Shown here piece by piece: positions 33,429 through 42,114 of a DNA stretch of 64,000 nt. The notes under the pieces were generated by a model, which ran no database searches, was not told where the DNA came from, and saw only the letters and a program-made list of their open reading frames with translations. The position numbers and the translations under genes are program-made. Each line of letters begins with the position of its first letter. Position 1 is the stretch's first letter. The stretch is taken from positions 1-64,000 of the forward strand of contig NZ_VMDW02000058.1 of NCBI RefSeq assembly GCF_007644045.2, given 5' to 3'. Origin of the DNA: Vogesella urethralis (lineage in GTDB: Bacteria; Pseudomonadota; Gammaproteobacteria; Burkholderiales; Chromobacteriaceae).

Positions 33429-34679
33429 ATGATGCCTACCGTGTTTCCGGCCCTGTTTGCGGCCAACCTCGAACTGGTGCAGCAGCGCCTGCTGCAACTG
33501 CGCTGGGCCATGCTGCTGGCCGCGCTATTGCTGATCGTGTTGGGCCAGCTGGCCGGCCTGGTGCTGCCGTTGGTCTTGCTGGGGCAGGCGTGGCTGACGC
33601 TGGCGCTGCTGAATCTGCTGACGCCTTGGCTGGCGCGGCGCGGCTTGCCGCCGCGCGAGCTGATTACCATCGGCCTGCTGGCCGATATCGCGGTGCTGAC
33701 CGAAATGCTGGCGCTGACCGGCGGTGCGGCCAACCCGCTGGCTTCGCTGTATTTGCCGCCGGTGCTGTTTGGCGCCTTGCTGCTGCCGCCGGCGCGGGCC
33801 TGGGGGCTGGCCATCGTCAGCCTGATGGCTTACGGCCTGCTGTTTGTCTGGCACCTGCCGTGGCCGCTGGCCGGTGACGATGCCGCCTACGCCTTCCAGC
33901 TGCACCTGGTGGGGATGTGGATCACCTTTGCGGTGTCGGTGACGCTGCTGACCGGCTTTGTGTCCTACCTCGCCTGGCAACTGGCGCAGCGCGAAGCGGC
34001 GCTGGCCGCCGCGCGCGAGGCGCAGCTGCGCGACGAACAGCTGGTGGCGCTGGGGGTGCAGGCGGCAGGGGCGGCGCACACGCTGTCCACCCCGCTCAAT
34101 ACGCTGACCCTGCTGTGCGAAGACATGCAGGCCAGCTACGCCACGCCACCCGAGCTGGTGCAGGACCTGCAGCTGATGCACGGCCAGCTGGCGGTGTGCC
34201 GCGAAGCGCTGGCGCGACTGAAAGCCGGCGCTGAAAGCCGGCCGGCGCCGCAGCCCTTATGCGAGGCGCTGGACGAGCGGCTGCAGGGCTGGCATTCCAG
34301 CCGCCCGGACGTGAAGCTGCTGCGCCATGGTTTACACCACGGTGGCCCGGCGGTGGCGTTCGACCCGCGCTTCTGGCCGGCCTTTTTCAATCTGCTGAAC
34401 AATGCGGCGGAAGCCGGCGGCGGCGAAGTGGAGCTGACCGTCGCCAGCGACGATGGCTGGCTGACCTTGCAGATCCGCAACCGGCGCGGCAGCCTCAGCC
34501 CTGCGCAACTGGCGCGTGCCGGCCTGGCGCCGCTGGACAGCAGCAAGCCGGCCGGCCTGGGCCTGGGGGTGATGCTGTCGCACGTGACGCTGTCGCACCT
34601 GGGCGGCGAACTGAACCTGGATAACGACCCGCAGGGCGGCGTCTGCGCCACCTTGCGCTTGCCACTGGAAACCCCATGA
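33429..34679 (+). CDS. regB: Redox sensor histidine kinase RegB/PrrB
   Basis: This membrane sensor has six transmembrane helices (about 25-175) and a cytoplasmic kinase (416 residues). GGAANPL (98-104) is the quinone-sensing heptad region of RegB. The phosphorylated histidine is H217 in AAHTLSTPLNTLTLL and the redox cysteine is C230. The ATP domain has FFNLLNNAAEAGG (N box) and AGLGLGVML (G box). RegB responds to the ubiquinone pool and oxygen, controlling respiratory genes. Its stop overlaps the regA start by 4 bp. Confidence 0.92.
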   Translation: MMPTVFPALFAANLELVQQRLLQLRWAMLLAALLLIVLGQLAGLVLPLVLLGQAWLTLALLNLLTPWLARRGLPPRELITIGLLADIAVLTEMLALTGGAANPLASLYLPPVLFGALLLPPARAWGLAIVSLMAYGLLFVWHLPWPLAGDDAAYAFQLHLVGMWITFAVSVTLLTGFVSYLAWQLAQREAALAAAREAQLRDEQLVALGVQAAGAAHTLSTPLNTLTLLCEDMQASYATPPELVQDLQLMHGQLAVCREALARLKAGAESRPAPQPLCEALDERLQGWHSSRPDVKLLRHGLHHGGPAVAFDPRFWPAFFNLLNNAAEAGGGEVELTVASDDGWLTLQIRNRRGSLSPAQLARAGLAPLDSSKPAGLGLGVMLSHVTLSHLGGELNLDNDPQGGVCATLRLPLETP

Positions 34680-35203
34680 ACGACTTGCTGATCATCGACG
34701 ACGACGTGGCCTTTGCCACGGTGCTGGCGCGCAGCCTGACGCGGCGCGGCTATGCCGTACGCCATGCGGCCAACCCCGATGCGGCGCTGGGCGAAGTTGC
34801 GGCGGCGCCGCCGCCGCACATTATCCTCGACCTCAACCTGGCCGGCGAAAGCGGCCTGCGCCTGCTGCCGCTGTTGCTGGAAAAAGCCCCGGCGGCACGG
34901 ATTCTGGTCTTGACCGGCTACGCCAGCATCGCCACCGCCGTGGAGGCGGTGAAGCTGGGCGCGGTCAACTATCTGGCCAAACCGGCCGGTGTCGACGACA
35001 TCCTGAACGCATTGGGCCAGGTGGCGGCCAACCCCGAGCAGGACGTCACCACGCAGCCGATGTCGCTCAAGCGCGTCAGCTGGGAGCACCTGCAGCGCGT
35101 GCTGGCCGAGCACGACGGTAATGTGTCGGCCACCGCCCGGGCGTTGAACATGCACCGCCGCACGCTGCAGCGCATGCTGGCCAAGCGGCCGGTGAAGAAC
35201 TGA
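34676..35203 (+). CDS. regA: Response regulator RegA/PrrA/ActR
   Basis: This is the partner of RegB, with 175 residues. The receiver domain has acidic DDD (8-10), phospho-acceptor D52 in ILDLNLAGESG, and the switch lysine in YLAKPAG. A short linker leads to the Fis-type DNA-binding domain VSWEHLQRVLAEHDGNVSAT and MHRRTLQRML, which is nearly invariant among RegA proteins. The gene overlaps regB (ATGA). Likely targets are respiratory oxidases; the cyd operon 15 kb away is a candidate but has no direct evidence. Confidence 0.95.
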   Translation: MNDLLIIDDDVAFATVLARSLTRRGYAVRHAANPDAALGEVAAAPPPHIILDLNLAGESGLRLLPLLLEKAPAARILVLTGYASIATAVEAVKLGAVNYLAKPAGVDDILNALGQVAANPEQDVTTQPMSLKRVSWEHLQRVLAEHDGNVSATARALNMHRRTLQRMLAKRPVKN

Positions 35204-35240
35204 GACAGGCACCGGCCCGGCAGGCTGCTGGCGTGGTGAA

Positions 35241-35275
35241 CACAAGGGCTGCTTGCCATGCAAGCAGCCCTTGTG
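35241..35275 (+). terminator. Long hairpin after regA
   Basis: Perfect 15-base arms (35241-35255 and 35261-35275, CACAAGGGCTGCTTG and its complement) enclose CCATG. The T tract is weak (CTGTTT), so it may act as a terminator or as an mRNA 3' stabiliser for regBA. Confidence 0.75.
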
Positions 35276-35534
35276 CTGTTTGACGGATTGCCAGTTGCTT
35301 GGATTGCGGTAGCGGTCAATGCCTATGGGATTGATGCAGTCTGTTTAGCCTGCTTGGCGAACAAAATCACCACGTGCAAGCGGAACTTATTGCCAATCCC
35401 CTGATAAAACAATGGACAATCTAGAGTAATTGCCTTAAATTGTGCAGCGCACTCAAGCCGAAAGGTTTTTGTGGTGTTAGCCCCTCGAAGCATCGTGTCG
35501 GCCCAGCCGGCGAGATGTTTCTTCCTCGTGTTGG
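35276..35534 (+). ncRNA. Gene-free region, candidate small RNA upstream of an orphan terminator
   Basis: No protein gene is supported here. The right half contains three related segments ending in GTGTTAGCCC, GTGTCGGCCC and GTGTTGGCCCC (about 35470-35538) and runs straight into a strong plus-strand terminator that no annotated gene uses. A small RNA of roughly 100-170 nt starting near 35400 would explain this. The promoter was not pinned down. Confidence 0.4.
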
Positions 35535-35566
35535 CCCCTGTGGAGTATCCCAGGGGATTTTTTTTT
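35535..35566 (+). terminator. Orphan plus-strand terminator
   Basis: CCCCTG (35535-35540) pairs with CAGGGG (35551-35556), extended by GG/CC, followed by A and nine T. It is only functional rightward, yet the gene on that side is on the minus strand, so it needs an unseen plus-strand transcript. Confidence 0.85.
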
Positions 35567-35571
35567 GCCCG

Positions 35572-37383
35572 TCATCCGGGCGTGCCCCCAGCCGTGGCCG
35601 TCGCGGCTGCCACCCGGAAGCGCAGCGTAAAGCGCGTGCCGCCGCCCGGTGGCGTATCGCATTCCAGGCTGGCATGCAGTAATTGCGCCAGCAAGGGCAG
35701 CATCTGGAACCCCAGCGAGCGGCCCGGGCCCGGGTAGCTGCCGGCCGGCAGGCCGCAGCCGTTGTCGCGCACCACCAGGCAGGTGGTGTCGCCGTCTTGT
35801 TGCAAGTCCAGGTAAATGTCCCCCAGGCCGCTGGCAAACGCGTGGTGTATGGCGTTGCTGATCAGCTCGCTGACCAGCAAGCCCAGCGGTATGCCCTGCG
35901 ACATCGCCAGCATCACTTCCTTGGCCGCCGGCTGGTAATGCAGCCGGATGTCGCCGTGTGCCGGTTGCAGCAGTTGCAGCAGACGGTGCAGGTAATCGCC
36001 CAGCGGCAAGTGGGCGAAGTCCTTGCGCTCGTACAGCAGCTGGTGGATCAGCGCCATGGCGCGCACGTGGTTCTGGCTGTCGGCCAGCGCGGCCTGCACT
36101 TCGGCACTGGCGTGGCGCGCCTGCAATTGCAGCAGATTGGAGATCACCTGCAGGTTGTCGTTGACGCGGTGGTGCACCTCGCCCAGCAGCGCGGTTTTTT
36201 CCTGCAGCGCCTGTTCGATGGCCTGTCGCGCCTGATAGCGCTCGGTAATGTCGGTGATCGACGCCAGCACGTGCGGCTTGCCGCCCACCAGCAAAGGTGT
36301 CAGGCCGATCTCGCACGGAAACAGGCTGCCGTCGCGGCGCCGGGCCTGCAGCACCTGGCTGCTGGCGATATCCCGGCTGGCAGGGGCTTGCATGTAGTGC
36401 TGTACCCGGGCTCGGTGCGACTCGCGCAGGGTTTCCGGCAGCAGATAGTCGAAGTGCTGCCCCAGCAGCGTGGCGCGCGGGTAGCCGAACAGGCTTTCCA
36501 TGCGCTGGTTCACCAGCCGGATCAGCCCCTGGCTATCGATCATCATCAGCCCGTCGGGGATGGCCTCGACCACTTCGCGCAGCAGGGCTTCGTTTTGGCG
36601 CAGCGCGTCTTCGCTGCGCTTGCGGGCGCTGATGTCGATGGCGGAGGCGATCAGGTGGGTGATCTGGCCGTGCTCGTCGCGTAACGGCGCCAGCATGAAG
36701 TCGATCGGCAAGCGGCTGTCGCCAGCCATGCGGACCACCACGTCAAAGCGCGACACCTCGCCACAGGCGGCCTGCATCACGGCGTGCTCCAGCTGGGCCT
36801 GGACGTGCGGGGCGTAGCTCCACCAGTAGCAATCCCAGAATTTCAGCCCGTACACATCGCTCATGCGGATGCCGGCGGCTTCCAGCGGTGCACGGTTGGC
36901 GCTGTGCAGGGTGCCGTCCGGACTGAGTACGCCGACAAAGGTGAACAGGTTGTCCAGCACGCGGCGGACGTGGGCGTCGTTTTCGCGTTGCAGGCGCTCG
37001 GCTTCGTGGCGGACGGTGACGTCCTCCACCATGGCGATGATGCCGGCTGGCTGGCCGTCGCGCCCCGGCAGCGGGTGATAGCTGGCTTCCCAGTGCCGCA
37101 ATTTGCCGGAGCCGGGCGGGATCTCGGCACAGGCGGCAAAGCGGGTGCGCGCCTGGTTGCTGGCCAGCACCGCCTGCATGATGGTTTCCAGCCCGGGGCC
37201 GGCGTCCGGCAGCACGTCTCGCGGCCGCTGGCCGATATGGGCGGCTGCCGGCAGCCCGTTGGAGGCGGCCAGCAAGGCGTTGATGTGCAGGTAGCGGCAC
37301 TCGGCGTCCAGCACCGCAATGCCGATCGGGGCCGTCTCCAGCAGGCTGGTGATCAGCAGCTGTGGGTCGGGTTCGGTGGCCAT
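35572..37383 (-). CDS. Multi-PAS sensor histidine kinase (HisKA_2 type)
   Basis: This soluble sensor kinase of 603 residues has three PAS domains (about 8-125, 140-258, 270-390). Each ends in the typical DVTVRHEAE / DISARKRSE / DITERYQAR linker. The dimerisation/phosphoacceptor domain is HisKA_2, with EVHHRVNDNLQVISNLLQLQ (about 405-424); family members usually have KNN where this has NDN. The HATPase shows ELISNAIHHAFASG and DNGCGLP. No membrane segments are present, so the signal is cytoplasmic. The ATG at 37383 is favoured over a GTG at 37410 that has no spacing for its ribosome-binding site. No response regulator is adjacent. Confidence 0.88.
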   Translation of the reverse strand: MATEPDPQLLITSLLETAPIGIAVLDAECRYLHINALLAASNGLPAAAHIGQRPRDVLPDAGPGLETIMQAVLASNQARTRFAACAEIPPGSGKLRHWEASYHPLPGRDGQPAGIIAMVEDVTVRHEAERLQRENDAHVRRVLDNLFTFVGVLSPDGTLHSANRAPLEAAGIRMSDVYGLKFWDCYWWSYAPHVQAQLEHAVMQAACGEVSRFDVVVRMAGDSRLPIDFMLAPLRDEHGQITHLIASAIDISARKRSEDALRQNEALLREVVEAIPDGLMMIDSQGLIRLVNQRMESLFGYPRATLLGQHFDYLLPETLRESHRARVQHYMQAPASRDIASSQVLQARRRDGSLFPCEIGLTPLLVGGKPHVLASITDITERYQARQAIEQALQEKTALLGEVHHRVNDNLQVISNLLQLQARHASAEVQAALADSQNHVRAMALIHQLLYERKDFAHLPLGDYLHRLLQLLQPAHGDIRLHYQPAAKEVMLAMSQGIPLGLLVSELISNAIHHAFASGLGDIYLDLQQDGDTTCLVVRDNGCGLPAGSYPGPGRSLGFQMLPLLAQLLHASLECDTPPGGGTRFTLRFRVAAATATAGGTPG

Positions 37384-37505
37384 GCGCTTACCTGTTAGTG
37401 ATGGATTCACTCCTCAGGATAGCCATTTGTCCTGAAAGCACAATGCTATTTCAATCGTTTACTATCAATAAGATGCGTGCATGCAACGCATAAGAGCAGG
37501 TAATG

Positions 37506-38888
37506 CTAGAGCCAGCGCCCCGGGTTCATCAGGCCTTGCGGGTCCAGCAGCTGCTTGATGCCGCGCATCAGCGTCAGCGCGGCCGGGTCTTTGTAGCGTT
37601 GCAGCCAGTGCGCCTTCAGCTGGCCGACACCGTGTTCGGCGGCCAAGGTGCCGCGGTAGCGGTAGACGTGCTCGTAGACGATGGCGTTCACCGCGTCTTC
37701 GTCGGCAAACAGCTCGGCGTTGCCAGGGCGGGTATAGCTGATGTTGTAGTGCAGGTTGCCGTCGCCAGCGTGGCCGAAGGCGACGATGCGCACGCCGGGG
37801 AAGGCCGCCTCCAGCGCATCACCACAGCTGGCCAGGAAGGCCGGGATGGCCGAGCTGGGTACGCCGATATCGTGCTTGATGCTGGGGCCTTCGCGCTTTT
37901 GCATGTCGGAGATGTCTTCGCGCAGCTGCCACAGGCTGGCGCGTTCGGCTTCGCTTTGCGCCAGCACGCCGTCGCGGAAGTCTTGCTGACCCAGCCACTG
38001 TTCGAAGCTGGCTTGCAGCGCGGCCGGCTCGCCGCCATCGGACAGCTCCACCAGCAGCGCCCATGGTGCAAAGAACGGCATGCAGCCGGGCTTGTGTCGC
38101 TCGGAGATGCGCTGGCAGGGTTCGGAGATCATCTCGAAGGTGGTAAGGCGGTCGCCAAAGCGTGCCTGCAACGCGTTCAGCGTGGCAATGGCGGCCTCGG
38201 CGCTGTCTACCGCCAGCAGCGCGGTGCTGTAGGCGGTAGGTAGCGCAAACAGTTTCAGCGTGGCGCCGGTAATCAGCCCCAGCTGGCCTTCTGCGCCGAT
38301 GAACAGCTGCTTCACGTCCAGCCCGGTGGTGTCCTTGCGCAGCGCGGACAGCGCGTCCAGCAGCGTGCCGTCCGGCAGCACCACTTCCAGCCCCAGCGTC
38401 AGCTCGCGCATGGTGCCGTAGCGCAGCACCGCCAGGCCACCGGCGTTGGTGGACAGGTTGCCGCCGATCTGGCAGCTGCCCTCGCTGGCCAGCGACAGCG
38501 GAAACAGCCGCCCCACGCCGGCAGCCGCCTGCTGTACCTGGGCCAGCGTGCAGCCGGCGTCCACGGTGATGGACTGGTTGGCCGCATCGATATGGCGCAC
38601 GCGCTGCATGCGGCGCAGGCCGATGATCAGCTGGCGGCCGCTGCCATCCGGCGTGGCGGCGCCGCAGGTAGAGGTGTTGCCGCCTTGCGGCACGATGGCG
38701 ATGCCTTCGGCCGCGCACAGGCGCACCAAGGCCGAGACCTCATCGCGGCTGGCCGGCAGCGCCATCGCCAGTGGCCGGCCGCTATAGCGGCCGCGCATGT
38801 CGGTGACCGCCGGGGCCAGGTCGTGCGGGTCGGTCAGCAGGTTGGCCGCACCCACGATGGCGGCCAGGCGGGCGTGCAGATCAGTCAT
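37506..38888 (-). CDS. FAD-binding 2-hydroxyacid dehydrogenase (GlcD/D-lactate type)
   Basis: This flavin oxidoreductase of the VAO family has 460 residues. The FAD-binding half shows PQGGNTSTCGAATPDG (about 68-83), which holds the pyrophosphate, and GGNLSTNAGGLAVLRYG. The C-terminal substrate domain contains FGHAGDGNLHYNI, a metal/substrate histidine motif of D-lactate and D-2-hydroxyglutarate dehydrogenases, and AEHGVGQLK. Which hydroxyacid is used cannot be told. Its ATG overlaps the end of the Cys-cluster gene (ATGACTGA), so the GST, Cys-cluster and oxidase genes form one operon. Confidence 0.9.
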   Translation of the reverse strand: MTDLHARLAAIVGAANLLTDPHDLAPAVTDMRGRYSGRPLAMALPASRDEVSALVRLCAAEGIAIVPQGGNTSTCGAATPDGSGRQLIIGLRRMQRVRHIDAANQSITVDAGCTLAQVQQAAAGVGRLFPLSLASEGSCQIGGNLSTNAGGLAVLRYGTMRELTLGLEVVLPDGTLLDALSALRKDTTGLDVKQLFIGAEGQLGLITGATLKLFALPTAYSTALLAVDSAEAAIATLNALQARFGDRLTTFEMISEPCQRISERHKPGCMPFFAPWALLVELSDGGEPAALQASFEQWLGQQDFRDGVLAQSEAERASLWQLREDISDMQKREGPSIKHDIGVPSSAIPAFLASCGDALEAAFPGVRIVAFGHAGDGNLHYNISYTRPGNAELFADEDAVNAIVYEHVYRYRGTLAAEHGVGQLKAHWLQRYKDPAALTLMRGIKQLLDPQGLMNPGRWL

Positions 38889-39222
38889 CTTCGGTTTCCG
38901 GTTCGGGGTAGGCCTCGACATAGGCATCGCAGCCGTGGCCAATGGCCAGATAGCGGCGCGCCAGGCGCAGGAACAGCGGCTGGGCCAGCGCAGGCAGCCA
39001 GCGCAGGTAGTGACGCGGCGCCAGCAGCAGGCCGCAGCCGTAGCGGCTACCCGCGGTTTGCCATTGCAGCGCCGGGCACGGGCCGTGGCGATGCGCCAGC
39101 AGCAGCCGTGACAGCGGGCAGGGCGCGGCGGCACAGCATACGCCACAGCCGTTGCACGGTGCCCCCGGCGCCGGCTTGGCCGGGGCCTCGCGCTGAAGCC
39201 AGATGCGCTGCGGCGGCGCCAC
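38881..39222 (-). CDS. YkgJ-like cysteine-cluster protein
   Basis: This 113-residue protein carries an N-terminal PCNGCGVCC cluster (about 21-29) plus CPLSR, CPALQ and CGLLL. That is the pattern of the YkgJ/CxxCxxCC family, thought to bind iron-sulfur or zinc. The function is unknown. A GTG at 39222 just after the GST stop gives the shortest sensible start, although the ribosome-binding site is weak. It is sandwiched and overlapped between a GST and a flavin oxidase, suggesting a redox or metal role in the same operon. Confidence 0.75.
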   Translation of the reverse strand: MAPPQRIWLQREAPAKPAPGAPCNGCGVCCAAAPCPLSRLLLAHRHGPCPALQWQTAGSRYGCGLLLAPRHYLRWLPALAQPLFLRLARRYLAIGHGCDAYVEAYPEPETEDD

Positions 39223-39230
39223 GGCAGGGT

Positions 39231-39854
39231 TTACTCGTGGAAGTCCGGCGCCATCAGTGTGGCGATCGGCTCCCAGCCCGGTTGCGCGGCAATGCGCGCC
39301 AGCCAGGCGGCGACATGCGGCCAGGCGTCCAGCGTCAGGCCGGCGTCTTCGATCAGCCACAGGTAGCCGCTGCAGGACAGGTCGGCGATGGTCAGGCCGC
39401 TGGGCAGCAGGTAGTCCTGCTTGGCCAGGTGGGCGTCCAGCACGTCCAGGTCGCGGCGGGTACGGGTTTCCATCCACGCTTCGGCGCCCGGGTCCAGCGG
39501 CGAAAACAGGCGCGAGTAGCGCAGGTTGGGCAGCGAAAACCCGATGCGGTTGGCTTCCCAGCTCAGCCATTCGCGAATGCCCTGGCGCTCGCCGGGCTGG
39601 CCGGCCAGTACGCCTTCGCTTTCGGCCAGCCATTGCAGGATGGCGTTGGATTGCACCATCGGCACGCCGTCTACCACCAGGGCCGGAACTTCGTCCCAGC
39701 GGCTGGCGGCGCGGAATTCAGGCTCGCGCTCTTCGCGCGGCAAGTGCAGCGACACGTGGCGGTATTCGTGCGACACATCGCCCAGTACCAGGGCCAGGCG
39801 GACTTTATAGCTGTGGCCGGACAGACGGTTGCCGAACAGGGTGATAGTGCTCAT
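39231..39854 (-). CDS. Glutathione S-transferase family protein
   Basis: This 207-residue cytosolic GST has a thioredoxin-like N-terminal domain with SGHSYKVRLAL (active-site serine near residue 12) and the cis-proline/EVPALVVDGVPMVQSNAILQ pattern (about 55-74). An all-helical C-terminal domain contains LTIADLSCSGYLW. The substrate is unknown. It is the first gene of a short operon with a Cys-cluster protein and a flavin oxidase. Confidence 0.92.
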   Translation of the reverse strand: MSTITLFGNRLSGHSYKVRLALVLGDVSHEYRHVSLHLPREEREPEFRAASRWDEVPALVVDGVPMVQSNAILQWLAESEGVLAGQPGERQGIREWLSWEANRIGFSLPNLRYSRLFSPLDPGAEAWMETRTRRDLDVLDAHLAKQDYLLPSGLTIADLSCSGYLWLIEDAGLTLDAWPHVAAWLARIAAQPGWEPIATLMAPDFHE

Positions 39855-39934
39855 GAGGGGTCCTGTGCCAGAGGCGGATGCGTAAAAGCACGATCATACG
39901 CCCAAGGCCTCGCCTTGGCAGCCCTGGCGCCCGC

Positions 39935-40582
39935 TTACAGCCAGCCGCTTGGCAGGCGTTGGCTTAGCCACAGCAGGATTTCGGCGCCTGCCCACCACAG
40001 CAGGCCCACGTACAGCCAGGCCAGCACCGTGGTGACGTAGCCGGCTAGCAGCAGGCCGCCGTCCCGCACGCGCAGGCCCCAGGCCAGCAGCGCGATGGCG
40101 GCGGCAGGCACCACGTTGTCGAACGATACCAGCGGCATCGGCGTCATCATCGACGCGCCGGCCAGCGCCAGCATCAGCGCGTTGGGCAGCCGCCAGCGCG
40201 GGCTGCTCAGAGCCAGCAGGCGGGGTTGGCTAATGCGGCCCAGCACGCCGGCCAGGCGGTGCAGGACGCGGTGTAGCGGGCCGTGCAGCGCATCCGGCAC
40301 CTGGCGGCGCCCCAGCCAGCCCGGCAGCGCGAGCGGCTTGCCCAGCAGCAGCGACAGCGCCACCAGCAGGCAGAAGGCACCGACGGTGGTGGCCATGCCC
40401 GGAATGGCCACCGGCAGCAGCAAGGGTGCGGCTAACAGGCCCAGCCAGGTCAGCTGCTGGCGCGGGTGGCGGCCGATGACGTCGGCCAGCGTGCCGTGCT
40501 GCAATTGCTGCGCGGCCAGCGCGATGCGCAGCCAGCTGCTGCGGGGCGAATTTTTAAGAGAGCGGGGGCGGGAAGACAGCAT
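39935..40582 (-). CDS. ExoD family membrane protein
   Basis: This 215-residue inner-membrane protein has several hydrophobic segments (about 45-85, 135-190). It matches ExoD, first described for exopolysaccharide production and alkali tolerance in rhizobia: GTLADVIGRHPRQQ near the N-terminus, then LLLPVAIPGMATTVGAFC and LPLVSFDNVVPAAAIALLA-like core. The real biochemical role is unknown. It has its own short upstream gap and no clear operon partner. Confidence 0.82.
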   Translation of the reverse strand: MLSSRPRSLKNSPRSSWLRIALAAQQLQHGTLADVIGRHPRQQLTWLGLLAAPLLLPVAIPGMATTVGAFCLLVALSLLLGKPLALPGWLGRRQVPDALHGPLHRVLHRLAGVLGRISQPRLLALSSPRWRLPNALMLALAGASMMTPMPLVSFDNVVPAAAIALLAWGLRVRDGGLLLAGYVTTVLAWLYVGLLWWAGAEILLWLSQRLPSGWL

Positions 40583-40637
40583 GGTGGCGGCAAGGTGAGG
40601 GCAACAGTGCGGTGCGACCGCACGCTTGCGCGCCGGT

Positions 40638-41993
40638 TCATTTCTGCCAGTAGGTTTTGACGTTGACGAACTCGTACAGGCCGAACTCGGACAGCTCGCG
40701 GCCGTAGCCGGAAGCCTTCACGCCGCCAAACGGCAGCCGCAGGTCGGAGCTGGTGTAACGGTTGATGAACACGGCGCCGGCTTCGATGTCGCGGCCCAGC
40801 TGCCAGGCGCGTTCCACATCGGCACTGAAAATGCTGGCGCCCAGGCCGAACGGCGTGTCGTTGGCCAGCCGCAGCGCGTCGGCCTCGTCGCGGGCACGCA
40901 GGATGCTAGCCACCGGGCCGAACACTTCTTCCTGGTACACGCGGCAAGCCGGTGTGACGTGGTCCAGCACCGTGGCCGGGTAGAAGAAGCCGGCACCGTG
41001 GGGCATCACGCCGCCGGCCAGCAGGCTGGCGCCGTGGCTGACCGCGTCCAGCACCTGGGCGTGGAGCGCCTCGCGCAAATCGGCGCGTGCCAGCGGCGCC
41101 AGCGTGGTGTGGTCGTCGGCCGGGTGGCCGGGGCGCAGCGCTGCCACGTGTTGCAGAAAGCGCGCCACGAAGGCGTCGGCGATTTCGGGTACCACGATCA
41201 TGCGCTTGGCGGCGTTGCAGCTCTGGCCTGCGTCGCGGTAGCGCGAGTGGGCGGCTTCTTGCGCAGCGGCGTCGATGTCGGCGTCGGCCAGCACGATGAA
41301 CGGGTTGCTGCCGCCCAGCTCCAGCACGGTTTTCTTCAGGTGGCGGCCAGCCATGGCCGCTACCTGGCGGCCGGCGCTGGTGGAGCCGGTAAACGCCACC
41401 GCGTCGCAGCCCTTGATGGCGTCTTCGGCCAGGTCGTGGTTGATCCAGGCCACGTCCAGTACGTCCAGCCCGGCTTCGCGCACGATATCCAGCAGCAGCG
41501 CCGTGCATTGCGGCACCGACGGCGCCGGTTTCACCAGACAGCCGTTGCCGGCCATCAGCGCCGGCACGGCAAAGCGCAGCACCTGCCACACCGGGTAGTT
41601 CCACGGCATGATGGCCAGTACCAGGCCCAGCGGCTCGAACGCCACGCCACTACGGCTGGCCTGGGTGGGGATGTCTTTGGGCGCCAGCAGCGCCGGCGCC
41701 AGCTCGGCGTAGTAGCGGATCAGCTGTGCCGACTTGTCGATCTCGGCCAAGCATTCGCGCTCCAGCTTGCCCACTTCCAGCGATACCAGCGCGGCCAGCG
41801 CGTGGCGATGGGCGCTGAGGGTGTCGGCCAGCCGCAGCAGGCGCGCCGCCCGGGTGGCGGTATCGAGGTGGGCCCAGCGGTGTTGGGCGTGGCGCAGGGT
41901 GGCCAACTGGCTGGTCAGCTGTTCGCTGCTGCTGACGGGGCGGGTGAACACGACTTCGCCGGAGGCGGGGTTACAGCTGGTAAACGCGGTCAT
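40638..41993 (-). CDS. NAD(P)-dependent succinate-semialdehyde (aldehyde) dehydrogenase
   Basis: This enzyme of the ALDH superfamily has 451 residues. The general base is E225 in LELGGSNPF and the catalytic cysteine is C259 in GQSCNAAKR. The N-terminus FTSCNPASGEVV and overall length match the Sad/GabD-like group that oxidises succinate semialdehyde to succinate in GABA and putrescine breakdown. PuuB, an earlier step of putrescine breakdown, lies 4 kb away, which supports the idea without proving it. The ATG at 41993 gives the standard start. Confidence 0.88.
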   Translation of the reverse strand: MTAFTSCNPASGEVVFTRPVSSSEQLTSQLATLRHAQHRWAHLDTATRAARLLRLADTLSAHRHALAALVSLEVGKLERECLAEIDKSAQLIRYYAELAPALLAPKDIPTQASRSGVAFEPLGLVLAIMPWNYPVWQVLRFAVPALMAGNGCLVKPAPSVPQCTALLLDIVREAGLDVLDVAWINHDLAEDAIKGCDAVAFTGSTSAGRQVAAMAGRHLKKTVLELGGSNPFIVLADADIDAAAQEAAHSRYRDAGQSCNAAKRMIVVPEIADAFVARFLQHVAALRPGHPADDHTTLAPLARADLREALHAQVLDAVSHGASLLAGGVMPHGAGFFYPATVLDHVTPACRVYQEEVFGPVASILRARDEADALRLANDTPFGLGASIFSADVERAWQLGRDIEAGAVFINRYTSSDLRLPFGGVKASGYGRELSEFGLYEFVNVKTYWQK

Positions 41994-42045
41994 GGCAGGG
42001 CGTAGTAAGAGGGTTACATGACGGGTAGTACCGCACTGTAACAAA

Positions 42046-42094
42046 TGCGGCCAACCCTGACCACGCTGCAGCAGCAGGGGCAAGGTTGGCCGCA
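42046..42094. repeat. Inverted pair of the TGCGGCCAAC repeat
   Basis: Copies at 42046-42055 (forward) and 42085-42094 (reverse) face each other between two co-directional genes. The arms extend to TGCGGCCAACC and GGTTGGCCGCA, so the RNA can fold into an 11-bp stem with a loop of about 27 nt. This resembles the inverted uptake-sequence pairs that serve as terminators in Neisseria. No T tract follows. Confidence 0.7.
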
Positions 42095-42114
42095 GGGTGC
42101 GCAGCGCTTGCCGT

